A stretch of DNA of 64,000 nt, from the NCBI RefSeq assembly GCF_004153685.1, contig NZ_SDQD01000002.1, positions 620,001 through 684,000 of the forward strand, read 5' to 3'. Positions 18,366-26,144 of this stretch are shown in pieces; within the stretch, counting starts at the first letter, position 1, and every line of letters starts with the position of its first letter. The stretch is from Pollutimonas harenae (GTDB lineage: Bacteria > Pseudomonadota > Gammaproteobacteria > Burkholderiales > Burkholderiaceae_B). The translations under genes were made by a program, and so were the position numbers. A model generated the notes under the pieces. That model did no database searches. It was not told the origin of the DNA and saw nothing but the letters and a program-made list of their open reading frames with translations.

Positions 18366-21300
18366 ATGCGTACTAAATATCGATTCTTCTCGTCGGGGGA
18401 TTGTCGACGAGGAGTGGGCTTCGTCGCAGGTGGCTTGCTGACGGTGGGATTGGCTGGGGGTGCGTTTGCAGAAACTGTGGGAGGTTCATACTCTACGATT
18501 GATCTGCCCAGTAGTGGTCAGTCAGTTGCACCCGTGACGCAGACTTCGCCTGTGACAGTTACGGGTACAACTTCTATTCAGGTCGCTGATGAGTCTATTA
18601 TCCTGAGCAATGCCGGCAACGAATTCGAGGGGACGGTGACGCTGACCGGTGGAACCGTGGCTATCACCGATAAGAGTTCGCTTAATCTGGGTGAGGTGTC
18701 TGCCGGGAGCCTGTCTGCAGTCAGCCATGGCAGCCTGAACCTTGGCCAAGGAACTGTCACTGGAGATTTGTCGGCCTCCAGCAATGGCGGTGCGATCTCG
18801 CAGTCTGGTGCGCTTTCCGTTGGTGGTGCCAGCACGATAAACGCGGGATCCGGAGATATTGCCCTGCACAATGCCGGCAACGAATTCGGGGGGACGGTGA
18901 CGCTGACCGGTGGAGCCGTGGCTATCACCGATAAGAGTTCGCTGAATCTGGGTACGGTGTCTGCCGGGAGCCTGTCTGCAGTCAGCCATGGCAGCCTGAA
19001 CCTTGGTCAGGGTACTGTCACTGGAGATTTGTCGGCCTCCAGCAATGGTGGCGCGATCTCGCAGTCTGGTGCGCTTTCCGTTGGTGGTGCCAGCACGATT
19101 GATGCTGGGGTCGGCAGCATCGCCCTCGACAACGCCAGCAACGAATTCGGGGGGACGGTGACGCTGACCGGTGGAGCCGTGGCTATCACCGATAAGAGTT
19201 CGCTGAGTCTGGGTACGGTGTCTGCCGGGAGCCTGTCTGCGGTCAGCCATGGCAGCCTGAACCTTGGCCAGGGCAGTGTCACTGGAGATTTGTCGGCCTC
19301 CAGCAATGGTGGTGCGATCTTGCAGTCTGGTGCGCTATCCGTTGGTGGTGCCAGCACGATTGATGCTGGGGCCGGCAGCATCGCCCTCGACAACGCCAGC
19401 AACGATTTTTTGGGTTCGTTGACCGTACAAGGCACGGATATCAAGATTGTCGATGTCAATGATCTTCAGATCGCGTCAGTGGTTAACGGCCTCAATGCCT
19501 CTATTGTGCTGGAGGCTGGCGGGAAGCTGACTCTCCCGGGGCATGCAATAAATGTTGGCACTGCAACCCTGAGTCTGATGTCACGCGGGGGCACGCTCTC
19601 TACAGCGGCAGCGCTGGGCGGGGCCCAGGTCGAATTGAGTGGAAGAGACGGGATAAGCCTGAACCATAATGTGGCGGCAACTTCATCGCTCGCGCTCCAT
19701 GGCGTCGGCGGCATCACCCAGTCGGGTGGTGCAGTGACAGCGCCGGTCGTCAGCATCGATAGCGATGGCGATGTTGCCCTGGCTAGCAGCGCCAATGCCA
19801 TCGAGCGACTGGATAACGTGCATGTTCTGGGTGACTTCAGCCTGAACAACGAGGTGCCGCTGGTGATCAATACGCTTCAGGCAAATAGCGTTGAACTCTC
19901 GGTGGATGCCGGCGTCAACGTGACGGGTGTCGTATCGACCGGCCAGCTGACAATGAACGGTGGGCGGCTGAGTGTCAATGGCGCGGTCACTGGGAATGTG
20001 CAGGTTATGGCGGGAGCATCGCTAGCTGGGGTCGGCACCGTCGGCAACACCACAATTAGGGCCGGTGGCATGTTGACGCCGGGTAATTCCATCGGGACGC
20101 TCACGGTAGACGGCGACTTGGTCTTTGATGCGGGTTCGCATTATCTGGTCGAGGTCGATCCGCAAGGTACGGACGCCGATCTGGTTCACGTTACGGGTAC
20201 CGCCAGTCTGGCGGGCGGTTCGGTGGTGCACATTGGGGCAGATGGTGCCTATGACCCGAGTTCGACCTACCGCATTCTCAAGGCTGATGGTTCGCTTATT
20301 GGCGCTTTCGAGAAGGTCACCTCCGACTTCGCTTTCCTGACCCCTGACCTTGCTTATGATTATGGTGCTGGCACGGTTGATCTGTCGCTCGAGCGGAATG
20401 AGGTCAGCTTTTCCTCCATGGCCTTGACTGGCAACCAGGGCGCCACCGCCGCAGGTATTGAAAGTCTGGGGATGGGGCAGGCGGTCTATGACGCGGTGGT
20501 CACACTGCCAGATGACGCCATGCAGATTCAAGCTGGATTCGATGCGCTTTCGGGCGAGGTGTATGCGTCGGCCAAGACGGCGTTGGTGGAAGAGAGTCGC
20601 TTTGTACGCAATGCAGTCTTTGACCGCATACGGACGGCATTCGATGGCATGGCTTCCAATACCATGCCTGTACAGACCTATGGTGCAGACCATACGGCGC
20701 CAACTGACCGATTTGCCGCATGGGGCCATGCCTTTGGCAGTTGGGGGCACACAGGCAGTGACGGAAACTCTGCGCGCCTGGAACGTTCAACGCGGGGTTT
20801 CCTGGTCGGTGCTGACGGTCAGGTGTTCGATGCCTGGCGTGCCGGGCTGGTGGCCGGCTACAGTCGTAGCTCCTTCGATGCGACAGCACGTGTTTCCTCG
20901 GGAGAAAGCGACAATTATCATCTCGGGCTGTATGGCGGCAGGCAATGGGGGCAATTGGGGTTGCGTACTGGCCTGGCTTATACCTGGCACAACATCGACG
21001 TCAATCGTTCGCTGGCTATCGGTAGTTTTTCAGATCGACTGTCGTCCGACTATCGTGCCGGTACTTTCCAGATTTTCGGCGAGCTGGGATACCAGGTGGA
21101 TACCCCGCATGTGTCGTTTGAGCCTTTCGTCGGCCTGGCCTACATCAACCACCGCACAGACGGCTACACAGAGCGTGGCGGAGCGGCTGCGTTGCATAGC
21201 GGGGGCCAAACGACTGACACAACATTCATGACGCTGGGCCTGCGGGGGAAGACCGGCTTTACCTTGGGCCAGATGCAGGCATCTGTATACGGTACGTTGG

Positions 21301-21530
21301 GCTGGAGACACGCTTTTGGCGATACGGTTCCGACCTCGATACATGCCTTTTCGGAGGGTGACGCCTTTACGGTCGCCGGTGCGCCCATCGCCAGGAATGC
21401 AGCGGTGCTCGAGGCGGGTCTGAGCCTGGCTGTCGCTTCCAATGCGGTCTTGAGTTTGTCGTATATGGGGCAGCTTGCCGCAGATGCCAAAGACCACGGC
21501 GCTCGGGCCACACTTAGCATCAGCTTCTGA
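18366..21530 (+). CDS. autotransporter (type Va) with tandem-repeat passenger
   Basis: 1054 residues with GAGGAG ahead of the ATG. Residues 1-36 form a signal peptide ending GGAFAE. The passenger (to about 770) is rich in Gly/Ser/Val/Asn, as in beta-helix adhesins. It opens with three near-identical 87-residue repeats (about 86-346) and then less regular beta-helix-like sequence. A TPGNSIGTLTVDGDLVFD region near 570 is the usual autotransporter-associated repeat. The C-terminal 270 residues (FAAWGHAFGSWGHTGSDGNSA split, to final SISF) form the autotransporter beta-barrel ending in Phe. It is probably a surface adhesin; its ligand is unknown. It stands alone beside tRNA-Val, which can indicate accessory DNA. 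Confidence 0.92.
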   Translation: MRTKYRFFSSGDCRRGVGFVAGGLLTVGLAGGAFAETVGGSYSTIDLPSSGQSVAPVTQTSPVTVTGTTSIQVADESIILSNAGNEFEGTVTLTGGTVAITDKSSLNLGEVSAGSLSAVSHGSLNLGQGTVTGDLSASSNGGAISQSGALSVGGASTINAGSGDIALHNAGNEFGGTVTLTGGAVAITDKSSLNLGTVSAGSLSAVSHGSLNLGQGTVTGDLSASSNGGAISQSGALSVGGASTIDAGVGSIALDNASNEFGGTVTLTGGAVAITDKSSLSLGTVSAGSLSAVSHGSLNLGQGSVTGDLSASSNGGAILQSGALSVGGASTIDAGAGSIALDNASNDFLGSLTVQGTDIKIVDVNDLQIASVVNGLNASIVLEAGGKLTLPGHAINVGTATLSLMSRGGTLSTAAALGGAQVELSGRDGISLNHNVAATSSLALHGVGGITQSGGAVTAPVVSIDSDGDVALASSANAIERLDNVHVLGDFSLNNEVPLVINTLQANSVELSVDAGVNVTGVVSTGQLTMNGGRLSVNGAVTGNVQVMAGASLAGVGTVGNTTIRAGGMLTPGNSIGTLTVDGDLVFDAGSHYLVEVDPQGTDADLVHVTGTASLAGGSVVHIGADGAYDPSSTYRILKADGSLIGAFEKVTSDFAFLTPDLAYDYGAGTVDLSLERNEVSFSSMALTGNQGATAAGIESLGMGQAVYDAVVTLPDDAMQIQAGFDALSGEVYASAKTALVEESRFVRNAVFDRIRTAFDGMASNTMPVQTYGADHTAPTDRFAAWGHAFGSWGHTGSDGNSARLERSTRGFLVGADGQVFDAWRAGLVAGYSRSSFDATARVSSGESDNYHLGLYGGRQWGQLGLRTGLAYTWHNIDVNRSLAIGSFSDRLSSDYRAGTFQIFGELGYQVDTPHVSFEPFVGLAYINHRTDGYTERGGAAALHSGGQTTDTTFMTLGLRGKTGFTLGQMQASVYGTLGWRHAFGDTVPTSIHAFSEGDAFTVAGAPIARNAAVLEAGLSLAVASNAVLSLSYMGQLAADAKDHGARATLSISF
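18621..19403 (+). repeat. three 261-base tandem repeats inside the autotransporter
   Basis: The EcoRI-like GAATTC at 18621, 18882 and 19143 marks identical phase points exactly 261 bases (87 codons) apart. A fourth unit begins at 19404 but diverges at once. The copies differ at only a handful of bases over long stretches, so they are recent or kept alike by gene conversion. The period is a multiple of three, so gain or loss of units would keep the frame. Confidence 0.93.
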
Positions 21531-21640
21531 ACCTTCTACTTGCCATTTCACAATAAGGGGCTTTTTCACAACACCGAAAAACGTATTCAATGGCGATATT
21601 GCAATTTAATGAAGCTTAAAAGGGCTACTGGCGCAACAGG

Positions 21641-21649
21641 TGTTACACT
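21641..21649 (+). promoter_or_regulatory. possible extended -10 promoter for thrS
   Basis: TGTTACACT is an extended -10 form (TG-n-TACACT). No good -35 is seen. Transcription would begin near 21656, about 25 bases before the leader peptide start, which fits an attenuated leader transcript. Confidence 0.4.
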
Positions 21650-21680
21650 GGAGCAACGAATTTTTTATTTTTGAGCAAGC

Positions 21681-21716
21681 ATGAGCACAACGCGAACTAT
21701 GACCGGGCATTTCTAG
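21681..21716 (+). CDS. threonine leader peptide of thrS (11 residues)
   Basis: A short frame reading MSTTRTMTGHF then TAG. Four of its eleven residues are threonine, and the four Thr codons are ACA, ACG, ACT and ACC, each used once. It has a weak GAGC ribosome site about 9 bases upstream. It ends exactly where an antiterminator strand begins, and a Rho-independent terminator follows 51 bases later, ahead of thrS. This is the arrangement of a ribosome-mediated attenuator. When charged tRNA-Thr is scarce, a ribosome would stall in this peptide and let transcription reach thrS. It is assigned from sequence alone. Confidence 0.78.
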   Translation: MSTTRTMTGHF

Positions 21717-21777
21717 CCGTCGCCGCGTATTGTTCATTCGCTAACTAGCAAAATCAACATTCCCAGAACGCGGCTAG
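21713..21777 (+). promoter_or_regulatory. antiterminator strands of the thrS attenuator
   Basis: CTAGCCG (21713-21719), which contains the leader stop, is complementary to CGGCTAG (21771-21777). GCCGCGT (21722-21728) is complementary to ACGCGGC (21768-21774). Both partners cover the 5' arm of the terminator, so either pairing would block it. A ribosome at the leader stop would cover both upstream strands and favour termination. Confidence 0.7.
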
Positions 21778-21789
21778 TGCCGCGTTTTT
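21767..21789 (+). terminator. attenuator terminator upstream of thrS
   Basis: A perfect 8-base stem AACGCGGC/GCCGCGTT with a TAGT loop is followed by a run of five T. It lies 19 bases before the thrS start codon, where a simple end-of-gene terminator for the distant autotransporter would be unexpected. Confidence 0.85.
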
Positions 21790-21807
21790 GCATTTTCAGG
21801 ACATCTT

Positions 21808-23754
21808 ATGGTTCACATTACCTTGCCCGATGGCTCGCAACGCGAGTTCCCCGGCCCTGTTTCTGTCAGCGATGTCGCCCATTCCATCGGAACCGGGTTG
21901 GGTCGTGCCGCGCTGGCGGGGCGTGTAGCCGTAGAGGGTAAGGAAGCGAAACTGGTCGACACCAGCTTTGTGATTGAGCAAGATGCAAATCTGGCCATCA
22001 TCACTGCCAAGGATCCCGATGGGCTTGATTTAATCCGCCATTCCACTGCCCACCTGCTGGCTTATGCAGTCAAGTCTTTGTTCCCTGATGCACAGGTAAC
22101 CATAGGTCCTGTAATCGATAACGGCTTTTACTACGACTTCTCGTACAAGCGTCCGTTTACCCCCGAAGATCTGGAAGCCATTGAAAAGAAGATGGCCGAA
22201 CTGGCCAAGAAAGATGAAGTCGTGACGCGCGAAGAGTGGTTGCGTGATGATGCCGTGGCGTATTTCAAGAGCATAGGCGAGGATTACAAGGCCGAGATCA
22301 TTGCCTCGATTCCTTCCAACGAGCCTATCAGCTTGTACCGCGAAGGTGACTTTATCGATCTGTGTCGTGGGCCGCATGTGCCGTCCACCGGCAAGCTCAA
22401 GGTCTTCAAGCTGATGAAGGTTGCCGGTGCCTACTGGCGTGGTGACAGCAACAACGAAATGCTCCAACGCATTTACGGAACGGCCTGGGCCAGCAAAGAA
22501 GAGCAGGCCGCTTATCTGACCATGCTCGAAGAGGCTGAGCGGCGCGATCATCGCAAGATTGGCCGTGAACTGGACCTGTTCCACTTCCAGGACGAGGCCC
22601 CGGGCCTGATTTTCTGGCATCCCAAGGGCTGGACATTGTGGCAGCAGGTCGAGCAGTACATGCGCTCTGTGTATCGCGACAATGGCTATCAAGAGGTCAA
22701 GGCACCACAAATCCTGGATTTGTCGCTCTGGAAGAAAACAGGTCACTGGGACAATTACGCCGAAAACATGTTCACGACCGAATCCGAGAATCGTGTCTAT
22801 GGCTTGAAACCCATGAACTGCCCTGGGCATGTGCAGATTTTCAATGCGGGCTTGCATTCTTATCGCGAACTGCCCATACGCTATGGTGAGTTCGGGCAGT
22901 GCCATCGCAACGAGCCTTCCGGCTCATTGCACGGCATGATGCGGGTGCGGGGCTTTACACAAGATGACGGCCATATTTTCTGCACTGAAGACCAGTTGCA
23001 GGATGAATGCGCTGACTTCACCGCCTTGCTGCAAAAGGTGTACGCTGATTTTGGCTTTACCGAGATTTTGTACAAGGTCGCTACGCGCCCTGAAAAACGC
23101 ATAGGCTCGGATGAGGTCTGGGACAAGGCTGAACAAGCGCTCATGGAGAGCCTGGACCGCACAGGTTGCGCCTACGAAGTGTCGCCCGGCGAAGGTGCCT
23201 TCTACGGCCCCAAAATTGAATACACCCTAAAGGACGCTATTGGGCGCCATTGGCAGTGTGGCACCATACAGGTTGATTTTTCCATGCCGCAACGCTTGGG
23301 CGCCGAGTATGTCGATGCCAGCGATCAACGTCGTACGCCGGTTATGCTGCATCGGGCAATTCTGGGTTCTTTCGAGCGTTTTATCGGCATGCTCATCGAA
23401 AACCATGCAGGTGCCATGCCCGCGTGGCTTGCTCCTGAGCATGCTGTGGTGTGCTGTATTTCCGAATCGTCAGCCGATTATGCTGCCGAAGTTGCGCTAG
23501 GCCTGAAAAAACAAGGGTTTAGGGCTTTTTCCGATTTGCGCGGTGAAAAGATCACCCGTAAAATTCGCGAACACAGCATGCAAAAAATACCGTACATTCT
23601 GGTGGTAGGCGAAAAAGAGCGTGAAACCGGCCAGGTTGCGGTACGAGGACGTGGCGGCGTTGATCTTGGTGTTATGCCGCTGAACGACTTTACCAAGCGC
23701 CTGCAGCAAGAGATTGCCACCCGTCATTATGGCGGCGAATCCAGCCAGGCCTGA
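21808..23754 (+). CDS. thrS: threonyl-tRNA synthetase
   Basis: 648 residues, full length. It charges tRNA-Thr. Domain order is a TGS domain (1-60, [16 protein letters not shown]), the editing domain (about 70-230, [17 protein letters not shown] with the HxxxH site), the class II catalytic core, and an anticodon-binding domain (about 540-640). Cys338 in MNCPGHV is the zinc-ligand cysteine of the active site. Start at ATG 21808 follows AGGACA. Upstream lies a leader peptide, antiterminator and terminator, so attenuation by threonine supply is likely. infC follows after 28 bases, the common thrS-infC pair. Confidence 0.97.
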   Translation: MVHITLPDGSQREFPGPVSVSDVAHSIGTGLGRAALAGRVAVEGKEAKLVDTSFVIEQDANLAIITAKDPDGLDLIRHSTAHLLAYAVKSLFPDAQVTIGPVIDNGFYYDFSYKRPFTPEDLEAIEKKMAELAKKDEVVTREEWLRDDAVAYFKSIGEDYKAEIIASIPSNEPISLYREGDFIDLCRGPHVPSTGKLKVFKLMKVAGAYWRGDSNNEMLQRIYGTAWASKEEQAAYLTMLEEAERRDHRKIGRELDLFHFQDEAPGLIFWHPKGWTLWQQVEQYMRSVYRDNGYQEVKAPQILDLSLWKKTGHWDNYAENMFTTESENRVYGLKPMNCPGHVQIFNAGLHSYRELPIRYGEFGQCHRNEPSGSLHGMMRVRGFTQDDGHIFCTEDQLQDECADFTALLQKVYADFGFTEILYKVATRPEKRIGSDEVWDKAEQALMESLDRTGCAYEVSPGEGAFYGPKIEYTLKDAIGRHWQCGTIQVDFSMPQRLGAEYVDASDQRRTPVMLHRAILGSFERFIGMLIENHAGAMPAWLAPEHAVVCCISESSADYAAEVALGLKKQGFRAFSDLRGEKITRKIREHSMQKIPYILVVGEKERETGQVAVRGRGGVDLGVMPLNDFTKRLQQEIATRHYGGESSQA

Positions 23755-23782
23755 TTTTTTATTAATTCTAGGAGTTTTAGAC

Positions 23783-24328
23783 ATCGCAACCGACAAAGCC
23801 CATCGCATCAATGGTGAAATCCGTATCCCCGAGGTGCGTCTTATTGGAGTAGACGGCGAGCAACTAGGGGTAGTAAAAACCTCCGAAGCGCTTCAGCTGT
23901 CAGAGCAACACGAAGTCGACCTGGTCGAAATCGCACCCAATGCCTCACCGCCCGTATGCCGCCTGATGGATTATGGCAAGTTCAAATACCAAGAACAAAA
24001 ACGCCAGCAAGAAGCGCGTGCCAAGCAAAAAGTCATTCAGGTAAAAGAAGTCAAGTTCCGTCCAGGTACTGACGAAGGCGACTATCAGGTCAAGCTGCGC
24101 AATTTGCGCCGCTTTATCGAAGAAGGTGACAAGGCCAAGGTGACGCTGCGTTTCAGAGGCCGGGAAATGGCTCACCAGGAACTCGGTATGCGGGTTCTGG
24201 AGCGGGTACGTGACGATCTGGCCGAGCTGTGTCAGGTCGAAGCCATGCCTAAGCTGGAAGGCCGTCAAATGGTCATGGTGCTTGCGCCTCGTAAAAAAGC
24301 TGCAACAGGCGGCAAATCCGCCGAATAG
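23783..24328 (+). CDS. infC: translation initiation factor IF-3 (ATC start)
   Basis: 181 residues beginning [21 protein letters not shown] after the initiator. No ATG, GTG or TTG stands at the expected place. The codon there is ATC at 23783, 8 bases after a strong GGAG (23771-23774). IF-3 genes are known for rare start codons (AUU in E. coli) that let IF-3 repress its own translation, so ATC fits that autoregulation. IF-3 binds the 30S subunit and checks initiator pairing. Both domains are present, joined by the lysine-rich linker near [14 protein letters not shown]. Normally rpmI-rplT follow; here they are 8.5 kb away. Confidence 0.93.
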   Translation: MATDKAHRINGEIRIPEVRLIGVDGEQLGVVKTSEALQLSEQHEVDLVEIAPNASPPVCRLMDYGKFKYQEQKRQQEARAKQKVIQVKEVKFRPGTDEGDYQVKLRNLRRFIEEGDKAKVTLRFRGREMAHQELGMRVLERVRDDLAELCQVEAMPKLEGRQMVMVLAPRKKAATGGKSAE

Positions 24329-24403
24329 CAGGCAGCTGGGTCGGTATTCCTTTAGCGCTCTTGCGGGCGAAGGTCCGCAGGAGCTCGCAGGCAGGTGTGT
24401 TTT

Positions 24404-25399
24404 ATGCATGTATTGTTTGTTATTGATCCTTTACCTACGCTAAAGGCTTATAAAGACTCTTCCGTTGCGATGATGCGCGCCTTGGTTGCACGCGGTCACA
24501 CGCTCAGCGTCGTCTACCAGGAAGGCCTGTACCTGGACGAAGGACTCGTCAAGGCGGTATCCACGGGCATTGGCCTGGAGCAGGGTGCTGATCTTCATGA
24601 GCATGCCTGGTGGTTTGAGCGTTCAGCGCCTAGCGAAACTCTGCTGTCCGAATTCGACGCAGTAGTCATGCGCAAGGACCCGCCGTTCGACATGGAGTAT
24701 GTGTACGCCACGCACATGCTCGAGTACGCTCAGGCGCAGGGTGCGCGGGTATTCAATTCGGGCGCAGCAATACGGAACCATCCCGAAAAGCTCACGATTA
24801 CCGAGTTTGCATCGCTGACTTCGCCCACCTTGGTTACGCGCGATATGGCTCGTTTGCGTGCCTTCCATGCCAAGCACAATGATGTCATTGTCAAGCCGCT
24901 GGACGGCATGGGCGGCACCGGAATCTTTCGCCTGCGTACCGACGAACCCAATCTGGGTGCCATCCTGGAAACGCTCACCGACAATGGTACGCGCTCCATC
25001 ATGGCCCAACGCTATATTCCAGAAATCGTCAAGGGCGACAAACGTATCTTGCTGATAGGCGGCAAGCCTGTTCCTTATGCCTTGGCACGCATTCCCCTGG
25101 CCGGCGAAACCCGTGGCAATCTGGCGGCCGGTGGTCGTGGAGTCGCACAGCCGCTGACTGCCCGTGATATTGAAATCGCCGAAACAGTCGCAGCCGGTGT
25201 GGCCGGGCGTGGCCTGTTGCTGGTTGGGCTGGATGTCATTGGTGACTATCTGACTGAAGTCAATGTCACCAGTCCCACCTGTTTTGTCGAGATTACCGAG
25301 CAAACCGGATTTGATGTGGCCACCTGTTTTGCAGAGGCTCTGGAGCAGGCTGTGGCCGATGCTGGCGCGGGCATCGGGCAAGGGTGCAATCTGACATGA
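24404..25399 (+). CDS. gshB: glutathione synthetase
   Basis: 331 residues from ATG 24404, the start that gives the family N-terminus MHVLFVIDPLPTLKAYKDSS. ATP-grasp motifs are visible: VIVKPLDGMGGTGIFR near residue 163, AQRYIPEIVKGDKRILLIGGKP, and a C-terminal LDVIGDYLTEVNVTSPT with metal-binding Glu/Asn. It joins glycine to gamma-glutamylcysteine. The stop overlaps the next gene's start in ATGA (25396-25399), coupling it to the PTS genes. A GTG at 24395 would add three residues. Confidence 0.95.
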   Translation: MHVLFVIDPLPTLKAYKDSSVAMMRALVARGHTLSVVYQEGLYLDEGLVKAVSTGIGLEQGADLHEHAWWFERSAPSETLLSEFDAVVMRKDPPFDMEYVYATHMLEYAQAQGARVFNSGAAIRNHPEKLTITEFASLTSPTLVTRDMARLRAFHAKHNDVIVKPLDGMGGTGIFRLRTDEPNLGAILETLTDNGTRSIMAQRYIPEIVKGDKRILLIGGKPVPYALARIPLAGETRGNLAAGGRGVAQPLTARDIEIAETVAAGVAGRGLLLVGLDVIGDYLTEVNVTSPTCFVEITEQTGFDVATCFAEALEQAVADAGAGIGQGCNLT

Positions 25400-25803
25400 C
25401 ACGCATTGTTCTGGTCATGCATGAGCCTTTGGGTTCATCGTTTGCAGAATGTGCCGAGCATGTGCTGGGCCATAAGGCAAACCTGACCGTATTCGACGTG
25501 GCGCCCGATTGCGAGCCCGAGGCCCAGGTGAGGCGCCTGGCCGGCATGCTGCAGCACACACCCGGTCAGGCGACCCTGGTTCTTTGCGATATATTTGGCG
25601 CAACACCATTTAATATTGCCAAGCGAGCCATTAAACTGGCCACAGAGCAGGGCTTCAGCGCACATCTGATCACAGGCACTAATTTGTGCATGGTGCTCAA
25701 GGCCTTGACCGAGCAACAAGACAATCCCGAGCAACTCAGCAAGAATGTCCAGCTTGGCGCCCTAAGGGGTATTGTCAACGCCGACAACGAATGCAAGTGC
25801 TGA
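25396..25803 (+). CDS. PTS EIIA component (mannose-type)
   Basis: 135 residues from ATG 25396, overlapping the gshB stop. The EIIA-Man fold is recognised from MTRIVLVMHEPLGSSFA, where His9 is the expected phosphorylated residue, and from LVLCDIFGATPFNIAKR. It accepts phosphate from HPr. No EIIB or EIIC permease gene lies nearby, so it probably belongs to a regulatory phosphorelay rather than a sugar uptake system, as in other betaproteobacteria. Confidence 0.9.
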   Translation: MTRIVLVMHEPLGSSFAECAEHVLGHKANLTVFDVAPDCEPEAQVRRLAGMLQHTPGQATLVLCDIFGATPFNIAKRAIKLATEQGFSAHLITGTNLCMVLKALTEQQDNPEQLSKNVQLGALRGIVNADNECKC

Positions 25804-25849
25804 GCCGTTCGTCAAAGTACTCATTATTCCTATAAAACCAGAAGACCTT

Positions 25850-26119
25850 ATGCCATCCATCGACATCGTCATCAGCAATAAACTGGGTTTGCATGCACGG
25901 GCCGCGGCCAAGCTGACCCAGCTGGCCAGCAGGTATAAAAGTGAAATATTCATCGCGCGCGGTGCGCAGCGCGTAAATGCCAAGAGCATCATGGGCGTCA
26001 TGATGCTGGCGGCGGGGCTGGGGGTTACCGTCAAGGTCGATGCAGAGGGCGAAGATGCCCAGCAGGCGCTGGATGACATTCAATCCTTATTCGACAATAA
26101 ATTCGGCGAGCAAGAATAA
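25850..26119 (+). CDS. ptsH: phosphocarrier protein HPr
   Basis: 89 residues from ATG 25850. His15 in NKLGLHARAAAK is the phosphorelay residue, and Ser46 in NAKSIMGVMML is the regulatory serine used by HPr kinase in species that have one. It shuttles phosphate from EI to EIIA. The upstream in-frame region from 25772 lies inside the EIIA gene and is not part of HPr. ptsI follows after 25 bases. Confidence 0.95.
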   Translation: MPSIDIVISNKLGLHARAAAKLTQLASRYKSEIFIARGAQRVNAKSIMGVMMLAAGLGVTVKVDAEGEDAQQALDDIQSLFDNKFGEQE

Positions 26120-26144
26120 ACTTCCTTAATCAGGAGCCGATACC

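Noticed and set aside
18621-19403. Repeats taken as a CRISPR array
   Set aside because: The period is 261 bases with no spacers, the units are coding and in frame with the autotransporter, and no cas gene is near.
20458-21231. A 257-codon open frame on the plus strand inside the autotransporter
   Set aside because: It lies wholly within the beta-barrel coding region in another frame, with biased low-quality residues and no ribosome site.
23714-23782. An upstream in-frame start for infC
   Set aside because: It overlaps thrS, and the ribosome site GGAG points to ATC at 23783.
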